Virus record (IMG/VR): IMGVR_UViG_3300047476_001657
Coordinates: 1-64,000 of that record
Strand: one strand, 5' to 3'
DNA: 64,000 nt
Source: a virus
Positions 53,139-62,414 of the stretch are shown in pieces. Within the stretch, counting starts at the first letter, position 1, and the number at the start of each line of letters is the position of its first letter. The notes under the pieces were generated by a model that ran no database searches, had not been told where the DNA came from, and was given only the letters and a program-made list of their open reading frames with translations. Made by a program: the position numbers and the translations under genes.

Positions 53139-56100
53139 TGGCCAATAAATTTACTTGTCCACCTCAAGCGGTGTCTGGTTCAGATACTTTTTCAGATAAT
53201 TTAGTTGGAGTACAACTAGTTAATGGAGGTGGATTAACGTTAGGTAATTTTAACTTTACTACAACTGTAACTGAAAAGGTTAATAGAAATTTCAGTATCG
53301 GTGTATTTTCAAATCCAATGAGTTTAGACTCAATGGGTGTTTCAGACGTTAATCAGGCCAAAAGTGTTGTTCAAAATAATTTTAAGGTATTTCCTAATTA
53401 TGATTTATCACAAGTAACAAATTTTACTTTATATGGTTCGTTGACTAAAAGAATGTCAGCAGCAATCACACAAATAATTAGTTATTTCCCAGCTGGTTTA
53501 GAATCAAATAAAGTAGGTATTAATTATACTTCTGGAGTAACTGCTTCAGATATTTTTTACGATGATGTTACTAAACAAACAAAACTAAGTTTAGATGTTT
53601 CTAGATTAAGAAACCCATTTGAAGTTGATTTTACAGTAAATTCAACGAGAAATTTACAATTAAGAGAAATACAAGTATCTCCTTTGAGAGATATGACATT
53701 AGAATATGCAAAGTATTCATTATATTACTTAGGTAGTGGTTTTAATGTAACTAGAATAGAACCCACACAATCATTGAATAGTGGAACTTTAGTTCTTTAT
53801 GTTTCAGGAAATCCATTTTCTGGACAGTCTGAAGTTTATGAGGATATTATAGTAAGACCGAATGATTTAATTGTATCACAGACTTTCAATGAAGATTTAG
53901 ACGAAGTTGAGAAGTTTTTACTAAATAGAAATATAAATCCAATTTATACTTCAAGTTTTAGAGTACCAAAAGAAAACGAAGATGGTACGTTTTATATTGA
54001 AAATCAACTAGTTACTTGGCCACTTTACGGTAGATGGAATTTAGATATTATCACAGCTAATTTCCAACAATATTTAAGTAATTTAAATAGTATAAGTGAA
54101 TATTATGATAATTTAAGTACTAACTTAATATCAAGATTTTTAACACCAGAATCATTTACTGAATTTGATACAATTGACAGAAAAATTGAAAAAATATTAC
54201 AATTGTATGGTAGAAGTTTTGATGAGATTCAAAAATATGTAACACCACTATCTTTCATTAACTCAGTAAATTATAATGTTGGAAATGATATATCATCACA
54301 ACTACTTCGTAATTTGGCTTTAACATTAGGTTGGAGTACAAACATATCACCAATTTCCGATTCACAATTTTTGACTTCGGTATATGGCCAAATAAACAAC
54401 GATGTGTCAAAATATTCAGGAATTTCAACACAACCGACACCTGATGAATTAAATTATCAATTTTATAGAAATATTATTTTAAATTCAGCGTATCTTTTCA
54501 AATCAAAAGGGACAAGAAAATCAATTGAAGGTCTTTTGAGAATGATAGGTGCACCAGAGGCTTTAACTGAATTTAATGAATTTGTATATACTGCTGACCA
54601 ACCAATAAATCTTGATGAATTTAACACTTATTGGGCGAGTATTTCGGGTGGTACTTATATATCTGAAAGTCCAATCTTAGAAGAAGGTAATGTATTTTCA
54701 ATTCAAGGAATTGACTATACAGGATTTACAACAACTAATTCAATTACTAGTGTAAATTTGTCTTTATCTGATTATCCTATTGATAGTGAAGGATACCCAT
54801 CAGCTCCGGTGGACTCTGAAAGTTATTTTTTCCAAATAGGTGGTGGTTGGTTTGAACAAACACCGCAACACAGAGGTCCTGAAGTTGTCGTACCCACATT
54901 CAACACTTTCACGGGTCAAAATACAAATATACAAACAAGTTTACTCCCCCCAACATATGGTCAAATCTATTTGAATAGATTTAGAAAATTTCCATTTATG
55001 AACTTAGGGTTTGTTTTAATACCTCAAGTTGATAATAACAAAAGTTGGTATACATCTGAAACAGGTCTTAGAGTAAATCTTGATGCAAATTTAAATGCTA
55101 GATACTTTGTTGATGATGAGAAATTGGTAATGAATGTCAAAAATGTTGACATTTTTATGAATCCAGCTCAAGGTATTGCTTATGATATTTGGTCAATGTC
55201 AAGAGCATTTAATTATCCAATACCTAACGAGGGTTTAAATTATGTACAACCAACTTATTGTGACCCTAATCCATATACTATTTATCCTGATAAAGGTGGA
55301 GTGGATTGGACTGTAATTAATCCTGAACCTAAGTTAAAAACTTTTTTTGAATTTGCTCAAACATTTTGGCAAAACACAATTAATGTAAGAAATAGACAAT
55401 TTTCATCTAATGGAAAAACAGGTGGTTACCCAACATTAGAATCTATATTTTGGAGATATATTGAATCTGAAGAAATTGCCAATTTACCTAATAACAACTT
55501 TAAATATGAAAATATGATTGAGTATGTTAATGGTATGGGTGATTATTGGATTAGATTAATTGAACAAATGATACCAGCAACAACAATTTGGAATACTGGT
55601 ATCAAAATGGAAAACTCTATTTTCCACAGACAAAAATTTGTATGGAGAAGACAAGAAGGTTGTAAATTAATTCCTGGTGATAAAGGTGGTACTCAATCAA
55701 CACCACCAATACGAAATCCTAAAGGGGGAGTGTTAGTTCAAACTCCACCAGCTGGAATTTCAGTACCGACTATCCAATTTAAACCAAGTGATTCTGAGGA
55801 AGGACCTATTGGTTTCAAAGGTATGCCACCACTTTGTAGACCTTGTGCTTTAATTACAAACGTATTTGAGTATGATTGTGCTGTAGAGTCAATTGAATGT
55901 CCTATATATCCTTGGGAATCTGACCCACAAGTTACAACAATAACTGGGGTTTTAGGAAAAGTACTTAATACTTATCTTATTAATAATGGGTATGAACTCA
56001 ATGATTGTGTTTTGAATTCACTTACTAGTGAATGGTACATACAATTAAAAATTAACAATATTGTTGTTATTGAAACCCCATTTTTCAATGGTACAACTTA

Positions 56101-56308
56101 TTCTTTTGCACCATTAAATGCACCAACTGAATCACAATACTATACGGCTTTGATTTCATCTTTAAATTCATTGAAGACGATGGGTTATGATTATTACATA
56201 ACAGAAAATAACACTGTTGTTGTTTTCAACCAATTATGTCAAACAAATGAAAATGGTTTTGTATTCACTATTGACATTGGTATAAACTTTCAAATATTTT
56301 GTAGTTAA
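53138..56308 (+). CDS. Large baseplate/tail protein with gpI-like motif
   Basis: 1056 residues. A central helical part (about residues 340-475) has LLRNLALTLGWSTNISPISD and FKSKGTRKSIEGLLRMIGAP, the K-G-T-x-x-x-I-x-x-L/M-x-G pattern of tail protein I-type baseplate proteins that link wedge to fibre. N- and C-terminal parts are beta. The last 120 residues (DCVLNS, then FFNGTTYSFAPL, then YYTALISSLNSL, ending NFQIFCS) share a layout with the end of the next protein (NCILNQ, FFTGTSLNDFP, YYNVVESLLLSF), suggesting a common C-terminal docking domain. Starts on the previous stop and overlaps the next start. Confidence 0.7.
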   Translation: MANKFTCPPQAVSGSDTFSDNLVGVQLVNGGGLTLGNFNFTTTVTEKVNRNFSIGVFSNPMSLDSMGVSDVNQAKSVVQNNFKVFPNYDLSQVTNFTLYGSLTKRMSAAITQIISYFPAGLESNKVGINYTSGVTASDIFYDDVTKQTKLSLDVSRLRNPFEVDFTVNSTRNLQLREIQVSPLRDMTLEYAKYSLYYLGSGFNVTRIEPTQSLNSGTLVLYVSGNPFSGQSEVYEDIIVRPNDLIVSQTFNEDLDEVEKFLLNRNINPIYTSSFRVPKENEDGTFYIENQLVTWPLYGRWNLDIITANFQQYLSNLNSISEYYDNLSTNLISRFLTPESFTEFDTIDRKIEKILQLYGRSFDEIQKYVTPLSFINSVNYNVGNDISSQLLRNLALTLGWSTNISPISDSQFLTSVYGQINNDVSKYSGISTQPTPDELNYQFYRNIILNSAYLFKSKGTRKSIEGLLRMIGAPEALTEFNEFVYTADQPINLDEFNTYWASISGGTYISESPILEEGNVFSIQGIDYTGFTTTNSITSVNLSLSDYPIDSEGYPSAPVDSESYFFQIGGGWFEQTPQHRGPEVVVPTFNTFTGQNTNIQTSLLPPTYGQIYLNRFRKFPFMNLGFVLIPQVDNNKSWYTSETGLRVNLDANLNARYFVDDEKLVMNVKNVDIFMNPAQGIAYDIWSMSRAFNYPIPNEGLNYVQPTYCDPNPYTIYPDKGGVDWTVINPEPKLKTFFEFAQTFWQNTINVRNRQFSSNGKTGGYPTLESIFWRYIESEEIANLPNNNFKYENMIEYVNGMGDYWIRLIEQMIPATTIWNTGIKMENSIFHRQKFVWRRQEGCKLIPGDKGGTQSTPPIRNPKGGVLVQTPPAGISVPTIQFKPSDSEEGPIGFKGMPPLCRPCALITNVFEYDCAVESIECPIYPWESDPQVTTITGVLGKVLNTYLINNGYELNDCVLNSLTSEWYIQLKINNIVVIETPFFNGTTYSFAPLNAPTESQYYTALISSLNSLKTMGYDYYITENNTVVVFNQLCQTNENGFVFTIDIGINFQIFCS

Positions 56309-58479
56309 TGAGTTGTTTTTTAAATGTTACATTAACTGGGTTTACTGGAGATTGTTTTAACACAAATAGTGGTTCTTTTGGTATTACAATTGATGGTAGT
56401 GCACCTGATTATACAATCCAATGGATAAATCCTACGTATGGAACATTCCCTTTGGGAGCTGGTGTTACAGGATATTCATTAAATTCCCTTTCGGCCGGTA
56501 CTTATACATTTAATGTTATTGATAGTTGTCCATCAGGAAACACCAACAGTTTAATAAATGTTTATATATCATCAGGAACTTGTGTTTCTATATTGGATTC
56601 ATCTAATACTAGTTGTGGATTCAATAATGGGTCTATTACAGCATCAACATCTAATTTATATTTTGCTTCAACATATAACTTATATGAGTTAACAAGTGGA
56701 TTTATAACTTCAGGTACAACAGCTGCACCATATTACATTTTTACTTCACTTTCAGCTGGAACTTATTATGTAATTGCTGATGATGGAGGTGGATGTTCGG
56801 GTAAAAGTGAAAGTTGTATTATAAAAAGTTCAACAACTCTAAACTTTGGGTTATATCAAATTAACAACTCAGCTTGTGTTAATAGTTTGGGTTCACTATA
56901 TGTTACCGGATTGACAGGTACACCACCTTACACATACTCTTGGCTACCAAATGGTGAAACAACATCGTCTATAACTGGTTTAACCAATGGTTCATATTCA
57001 GTGACAGTAACTGATGGTTTGGGTTGTACAACATCACAAGGTGCAATAATTGGACAAGTTCCAGTTTTAAATACGATTTTACTTAATGATGTACAACCAA
57101 CTTGTTTTACGGCTAATGGTGAAAGTACATTATATATTTCAGGTGGTACTGCACCATATCATTTACAAGCATCAAATGGTGAAATTGTTATAACTTTTTC
57201 ACAATCATATATTTTTACTGGTTTATCATCAGGATATTTTTCAGTGACAGTAACCGATGCTGGATTATGTCAATCTACAGCGTACACAACATTACAAACA
57301 CCTAGTGCTTTGTCAGTTATATCAATTGATGTTAGTAATTCTAATTGTAATAATTCTGATGGACAGATTTCTGTTTCAGTTTTTGGTGGTGCTGCACCTT
57401 ATACTTACACTTTAACAGATTCATCAAATTTCCAACAAATAGGAATACAACCAACACAAAATGCGGGATTTATATTTACATCTTTGAGTTCTGATACATA
57501 TACTTTGACAATTACAGACTCAAGTAATTTATGTCCTTATTCTGGAAGTGTGGTCGTTAATAATAACGTCTTGTTTAGTTTATCTGCAACACCAATTAAT
57601 TCATATTGCAATCAAGCAAACGGTGAAGTGTTTTTAAGTATTTCAAGTGGAGGAACACCTCCATACAGATATCAAATAAATGGTTTTGATATTTTGAATG
57701 TGACAGGACAAACATACAATTTTACAAATTTACTACCAGGTAATTACACTGCTATAGTTACAGATGCTAATTTATGTTCTCAAACTTTACCATTTACAAT
57801 AAATAATGTAGGTTCATTAGATTTTGTATTCACAAGTGTAAATCCTACAATAGGTAATACTGGTGAAATAAGTACATTTTTAACTGAAGTTACACCCCCC
57901 TATACTTTATTTTGGAGTCCGAATGTAAATGGTCAAACAGGTCTAACAGTTACTGGTCTCACAGCTGGTACATATACCCTAACAGTAATAGATTATTGGG
58001 GTTGTACAAAAACTAGAAGTATTACTTTAACTGGATTAAATTTAGTTTCCTCTTTTGAAAGTTATACAATATGTCAAGGTTTACTTATTGATACTGGTAC
58101 ATTTATACGAAAAGGACCACAACAAATGTTGTTAGAAGGATTTACGGATTTAACATCAGGTGATACGAATTGTATTTTAAATCAAGCAGTATTTGAAGTT
58201 GTTGTAACTTTAACAGGAGTAACATCAGTAACAACTGCCACAACATTTTTCACAGGAACTAGTTTAAATGATTTCCCAAGTGATGATGATTATTATAATG
58301 TGGTAGAATCATTACTTTTGAGTTTCACTGGAATTACTGAAGTTATTGTAGAACCTATTGAAAATAAAATAACAATAGCTACTATTTGTAACCCCTCTGA
58401 TGAATATATAGATACTGATGTTTTGATAGAAATTAAAATCTATTATGATATAAGTTGTGAAAACATCGGTCCTCCATAA
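56308..58479 (+). CDS. SprB-repeat fibre / adhesin-like protein
   Basis: 723 residues. About seven SprB-type repeats of 55-75 residues each have C, then NG-S/E/Q-I/V, a GG-(T/A)-PPY-x-Y core, and G-L-x-x-G-x-Y-x-V-x-V-T-D-x-x-x-C. Clear examples are TPPYTYSWLPNGETTSSITG then LTNGSYSVTVTDGLGC, and GGAAPYTYTLTDSS. In flavobacteria such repeats form the gliding adhesin SprB and related surface proteins. No secretion signal or T9SS sorting domain is present, so it is a phage particle protein and not a secreted adhesin. The last 140 residues carry the docking-like domain shared with the previous gene. Probable receptor-facing fibre. A bidirectional terminator follows. Confidence 0.85.
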   Translation: MSCFLNVTLTGFTGDCFNTNSGSFGITIDGSAPDYTIQWINPTYGTFPLGAGVTGYSLNSLSAGTYTFNVIDSCPSGNTNSLINVYISSGTCVSILDSSNTSCGFNNGSITASTSNLYFASTYNLYELTSGFITSGTTAAPYYIFTSLSAGTYYVIADDGGGCSGKSESCIIKSSTTLNFGLYQINNSACVNSLGSLYVTGLTGTPPYTYSWLPNGETTSSITGLTNGSYSVTVTDGLGCTTSQGAIIGQVPVLNTILLNDVQPTCFTANGESTLYISGGTAPYHLQASNGEIVITFSQSYIFTGLSSGYFSVTVTDAGLCQSTAYTTLQTPSALSVISIDVSNSNCNNSDGQISVSVFGGAAPYTYTLTDSSNFQQIGIQPTQNAGFIFTSLSSDTYTLTITDSSNLCPYSGSVVVNNNVLFSLSATPINSYCNQANGEVFLSISSGGTPPYRYQINGFDILNVTGQTYNFTNLLPGNYTAIVTDANLCSQTLPFTINNVGSLDFVFTSVNPTIGNTGEISTFLTEVTPPYTLFWSPNVNGQTGLTVTGLTAGTYTLTVIDYWGCTKTRSITLTGLNLVSSFESYTICQGLLIDTGTFIRKGPQQMLLEGFTDLTSGDTNCILNQAVFEVVVTLTGVTSVTTATTFFTGTSLNDFPSDDDYYNVVESLLLSFTGITEVIVEPIENKITIATICNPSDEYIDTDVLIEIKIYYDISCENIGPP

Positions 58480-58481
58480 TA

Positions 58482-58512
58482 AAAAACCCCACCTAAAAAG
58501 TGGGGTTTAATT
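58482..58512. terminator. Bidirectional rho-independent terminator
   Basis: CCCCAC (58487-58492) pairs with GTGGGG (58500-58505) over a 7-base loop, with an A tract left and a T-rich tract right. It separates the convergent fibre gene and resolvase gene. The stem is the same as in the terminator at 1175-1205. Confidence 0.85.
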
Positions 58513-59112
58513 TTACCATAAGTTTTCTTGTTTCATATAACCTAAAACACAACAATAGGCATCACTCATATCAAAGTTCTCTTTTTTGAGTGTATTATTT
58601 TTAGTATATACCCAATTGATTTGAGGTTCACGTTTTGCAACTTGCTCCCAAATTATTTGTTTCTTATCACAATCTTTGGGGAATCCACCAAATAAAACAA
58701 ACTTACCTTTACCATTGTCTTTGACTAACCAAGGAAAAGCAAACTTTCTAGAATTATAAGTTGATATATATTCAGGAACAATCCCCAATATATCATAAAT
58801 CTCTTTGGAAATGAGAGTGTTATACCTCATCAATGTTTGAATGGTGTAAACATTATTTGAGTTTAATAATGGTTCTTCAATTACAACCTTTGTAATACCT
58901 AAATTTCTATACTCTAATAATTTTGTTTTAAATATTTCAGATTTACAAAACAATTCCTTAATTTTGTTATCCTCTTTTGGTTTAACAATTGGTGAGACAT
59001 GGGTTAACTCTAATAGTTCCTTACTATTAATGTCAAAAAGTGCCCAACCAATTGTTTTGGTGGACACATCAAGACCCAATATCTTTGGGGTAGTTTCTAT
59101 ATCTTTTGTCAT
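58513..59112 (-). CDS. RuvC-like Holliday-junction resolvase
   Basis: 199 residues with an RNase H-type fold: ILGLDVSTKTIGWALFD (D15), VVIEEPLL (E79/E80), and FDMSDAYCCVLGYM (D181, D184). These are the acidic residues that bind two metals in RuvC-type resolvases. The spacing fits the phage/bacteriophage RuvC-like group that cuts branched DNA before packaging, a job done in T4 by the unrelated endonuclease VII. No late-type motif lies in front; the upstream structural gene ends 3 bases away, so it is probably read from the upstream fibre transcript and made late. Confidence 0.82.
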   Translation of the reverse strand: MTKDIETTPKILGLDVSTKTIGWALFDINSKELLELTHVSPIVKPKEDNKIKELFCKSEIFKTKLLEYRNLGITKVVIEEPLLNSNNVYTIQTLMRYNTLISKEIYDILGIVPEYISTYNSRKFAFPWLVKDNGKGKFVLFGGFPKDCDKKQIIWEQVAKREPQINWVYTKNNTLKKENFDMSDAYCCVLGYMKQENLW

Positions 59113-59115
59113 AAA

Positions 59116-62100
59116 TTAGAAGTCAAATTTCACTACAAATTGTTGAATACCAGTTCTTGGATAAGGTGATTGTAGCTTAGAAACAATCATAAGTGTTTTA
59201 TCAGAATCGTAAAGACCTATCTCACTTATGTGAACTTTTTTAGTATTATCCCAAGTTGGATTTGAAGATGCTAAAAATTCCGATTGACCCAAATTTATTT
59301 TGTATCTCATTTCATAAATCGTTGCTTGAATATCTGTTTCAATGTTTCCATAAAAATAGTATTCATCTCCGAAATTAAGATTAGTAGTTGTACCTGATGG
59401 TAAATCTATGTAGTCTGTAAGAACATAATTATTTGCATTGTCATACAAGTCTTGAGTTATAACAAAAGTATTACCAGTTAGACCTGATGCTGTTAAAAAT
59501 CCATTAATTGTAGAACCTGTTAATTGGTCTGTAAAATCTATTATTTTCCATTCTGTAGGTTCTGGTCTTTGATTACCAAAAACCTTTTGACAAATAATTT
59601 CAAATTTATTAGCGACAAAACCAGTACCAACATTACATACTTGAGTACAAGCTGAGGTAGTAGCAGTAATTGTTGGACAAGTGCCTGTAGTTATACCAAA
59701 TTCAGTTGTACCTGATACTTCTATCACAGATGAATCTAACAGTCCATCTATTGTTATAACACACCCACTATAGGTTGATGCTGAAGTAATTGAAATTTCA
59801 CTAGAAATTATAAAATTACAATCTACTGTTTTTATTGTTGTTGAATCCCCAGTTGTTGTTGCACTAAATGGTTCACAATTGAATGTAAGACAACTTTCAT
59901 ACAATGATGTTGTTAGACCGGTTACTCCAGAAAAATCAGGAATCCATGTACCAATTGGAACATCATTATTGGTTAGACCAGTTAAAATAGCGATTCTTGT
60001 ATCTGCTGAATAAATTTCCCAATTTGAGTTAAAATAAACTAATCGTTCTGTTTGACTAAAATTACTTGGTAAATAACTATAAGTTGAAGCTGAAAGTGTT
60101 TCATAATAACCTTGAGTAACACAAGTTGAACCTGATTCACAGATGTTTACACATAATATAGGTCTATAACTACATTCAGTGAAACCTGTTATAACCTCAA
60201 CTCCAGTATCAAATGTAAAATTAGATATAAGTGAGTTATTTGTTGTTAGTAAAGGTGAATCAGGAAAAGGGGTATTTTGAGATACCATCCACTGACTTCC
60301 ATCCCAATAAATATTTAGAATCAAACCATTAATACTTAATGATTTAAATATAGGATATCCATTAACTAGTTGTTCTGTATTATAGAATGGATAAGCAACA
60401 GACAAATTGGGATATGATATTGGGTCAGGTAAAAACCAAAAAGTAAATCCTGAATACCAACAAGGTGTAATGTTTGAATTGGATAAACAAGACAATTCAT
60501 CACCAAATCTAACACTAACATTTTGAGATGGTAATGAGTTACAACTCACATTAGGACCAGTAATATTTTGATAGTAATTACAGTGTAAAGAATTAGTGAA
60601 ACCAAAATCATTTGACAATCTATATGTTACATATAAACTTTCTGAATTACCAGTCAAAATACCCTCAACTGAATTGTTGTCCAAACCACATATGTTAGGT
60701 GTAATTAAAGAAACTTTTGGTGCTGGTAAAGTCCAATTTCTATTAGATTTATATGACATAGCTGCAAGTAATTCCTCATCGTCAATTATAATAACTTTTA
60801 AGTCAGGAAATACTTTACCAACTCTATTTGGTAAATTAGGAATTATTGCATTAACATTTGGGTTATTATCCCAAAGGTGGAAATATCTAATTCCAGGTTC
60901 ATTCATATCAACATTTTTAGTTGATTTGATGTAATTTACTTGAAATAAACCTAAATCCTCAAATCCTGGAGGGTCAACCCAAAATGTTTGACCTAAACAA
61001 CAGTTAGGATTCTTATGCCACATCAACCAAGGTAAGTGTAACTTAAAGTTTCTTGCTTGACCAGTTGTATCATTTACACTATCATCAAAGGGTTGCATTG
61101 CAAATTTCTCACCATAGAATAAATCCACAGTTTGATTTGTATAATGTATAACCCCTATTGCTTTTTGTTCTTCAGGTAAAACATTCACTATTTCATCAAA
61201 AGAATTGAAATAGAATGTTGAACTCGTATCAGTTTGTCCACTACTTGAAGCGTAACCTAAATATTCCTTAGTACCCAAGTAATTAACCGAACCGAATTTA
61301 GTATAATCATTTGATGTTGATGAGTCTAATCCTGCTGGATTTTCAGACCAAGGAATATTCATATTCCAAATCTTCACATCAAATTGGTCAGTATAACAAA
61401 CCGACTCAAAATTTATAACATTATCATTCCAATGTCTAAATGGTGTTATACTATCATAAATTTCAGTAATTTTTGATGGATAGATAATTGTTCTTGCAAA
61501 ACAATCACTTCCTAAATAACTGAAGTCTGGTGTTGCTCTATCTAAAGTGATTGTATTTTGACATACATTTACTATTCTATAAGTCAATATAGGATAACAA
61601 CTACTGATACTTACAACACAATTTGGTGGTGGTGTTGCTGGACAAGCATTACTTGGAGTTGGTGTTGGACAGAACGTAGCACTCGGAGTTGGTGTTGGAG
61701 TAGGTGATGCACAAGGATCCAAAGGTGTAGAAGTCGGTGTTGGTGTTGGACTTGAACCTATAGTTGGAGATGGTGTGGGCGAACTTGTTATTGATGGTGT
61801 TGGTGTAGGTGTTGGTAAATTTGAACAATTACAATCAACTAAACCAGTTCCATCATAATATATTGTGATTATATCACCTACAGCAAAACTTCTAACAACA
61901 CTAGGGTTACAGTTATTATAAATTAAATTTACTGTATTAGTCCCCACCAATGTATTCATTTGGACAACATAGTTGGAGTTAATTGCATATAAATTGTTAG
62001 TCAAAGCACTCCAAGTATATGTTGCAGTATCACCTATTGGTGTACCTGAAAAAAATCCCCTTTCTGCAGCTGTATTAAATACAGATTCTATAAATGAATC

Positions 62101-62388
62101 CATATATGGAATACCATAAGTATTTCCACCAGCCTCATCAACATAAATTGGATACTTTATGTTTTCTTTGTTTGATTGTGGAACACCCGCAATACTTTGA
62201 GCTCCGAAACTTGGGTCAAAAACAAAGTAATTTGTTGGATTAAAATTTGGAATCACACTATAACTAACTTCACTATCACCAATTTGGAAATATGAAATAT
62301 TAAAGTTACCTTGAGATAATTTTTGTCTCCCTGCGTCAGTTAATCTTGTATTTATTAAACCAGATGTATTTTTAAGTATATAGCCCAT
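59116..62388 (-). CDS. Giant fibre/tail protein with split gpH-like ends and Pro-Thr linkers
   Basis: 1090 residues. The first 45 residues (LINTRLTDAGRQKLSQGNFN then ISYFQIGDSEV) match the start of tail-fibre N-terminal domains (lTdaGxxxlxxG...IxxfxxGD). The last 45 (VHISEIGLYDSDKTLMIVSK, ending VVKFDF) match the end of the same kind of domain (EIGLyDxxxxLxxv). About 1000 residues are inserted between. The insert includes a Thr-Pro linker (PTPTPTPS-type, residues about 186-256) rich in Cys pairs, then a Trp/Tyr-rich beta region with DLKVIIIDDEELLAA. The ATG lies 4 bases after a late-type motif. A fibre or collar-type structural role is likely. Confidence 0.75.
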   Translation of the reverse strand: MGYILKNTSGLINTRLTDAGRQKLSQGNFNISYFQIGDSEVSYSVIPNFNPTNYFVFDPSFGAQSIAGVPQSNKENIKYPIYVDEAGGNTYGIPYMDSFIESVFNTAAERGFFSGTPIGDTATYTWSALTNNLYAINSNYVVQMNTLVGTNTVNLIYNNCNPSVVRSFAVGDIITIYYDGTGLVDCNCSNLPTPTPTPSITSSPTPSPTIGSSPTPTPTSTPLDPCASPTPTPTPSATFCPTPTPSNACPATPPPNCVVSISSCYPILTYRIVNVCQNTITLDRATPDFSYLGSDCFARTIIYPSKITEIYDSITPFRHWNDNVINFESVCYTDQFDVKIWNMNIPWSENPAGLDSSTSNDYTKFGSVNYLGTKEYLGYASSSGQTDTSSTFYFNSFDEIVNVLPEEQKAIGVIHYTNQTVDLFYGEKFAMQPFDDSVNDTTGQARNFKLHLPWLMWHKNPNCCLGQTFWVDPPGFEDLGLFQVNYIKSTKNVDMNEPGIRYFHLWDNNPNVNAIIPNLPNRVGKVFPDLKVIIIDDEELLAAMSYKSNRNWTLPAPKVSLITPNICGLDNNSVEGILTGNSESLYVTYRLSNDFGFTNSLHCNYYQNITGPNVSCNSLPSQNVSVRFGDELSCLSNSNITPCWYSGFTFWFLPDPISYPNLSVAYPFYNTEQLVNGYPIFKSLSINGLILNIYWDGSQWMVSQNTPFPDSPLLTTNNSLISNFTFDTGVEVITGFTECSYRPILCVNICESGSTCVTQGYYETLSASTYSYLPSNFSQTERLVYFNSNWEIYSADTRIAILTGLTNNDVPIGTWIPDFSGVTGLTTSLYESCLTFNCEPFSATTTGDSTTIKTVDCNFIISSEISITSASTYSGCVITIDGLLDSSVIEVSGTTEFGITTGTCPTITATTSACTQVCNVGTGFVANKFEIICQKVFGNQRPEPTEWKIIDFTDQLTGSTINGFLTASGLTGNTFVITQDLYDNANNYVLTDYIDLPSGTTTNLNFGDEYYFYGNIETDIQATIYEMRYKINLGQSEFLASSNPTWDNTKKVHISEIGLYDSDKTLMIVSKLQSPYPRTGIQQFVVKFDF
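61622..61832 (-). repeat. Imperfect GTTGGT-type repeat encoding Pro-Thr linkers
   Basis: Coding repeat of short units (plus strand GGAGTTGGTGTTGG and variants) giving PTPTPTPS, SPTPSPT and PTPTPTSTP on the minus strand, interrupted by CASP and CPTPTPSNACP. A similar tract occurs at about 63915-63955 in the last gene. Confidence 0.8.
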
Positions 62389-62392
62389 ATTA

Positions 62393-62400
62393 ATAAATAT
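62393..62400 (-). promoter_or_regulatory. ATATTTAT late-promoter-like motif
   Basis: Minus-strand exact copy ending 4 bases before the ATG at 62388. Confidence 0.45.
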
Positions 62401-62414
62401 GTAAAATAGAATTT

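Noticed and set aside
61622-61832. Diversity-generating retroelement template/variable repeat or CRISPR-like array
   Set aside because: Units are short, coding, directly adjacent and without spacers; no reverse transcriptase or cas gene is in the window.
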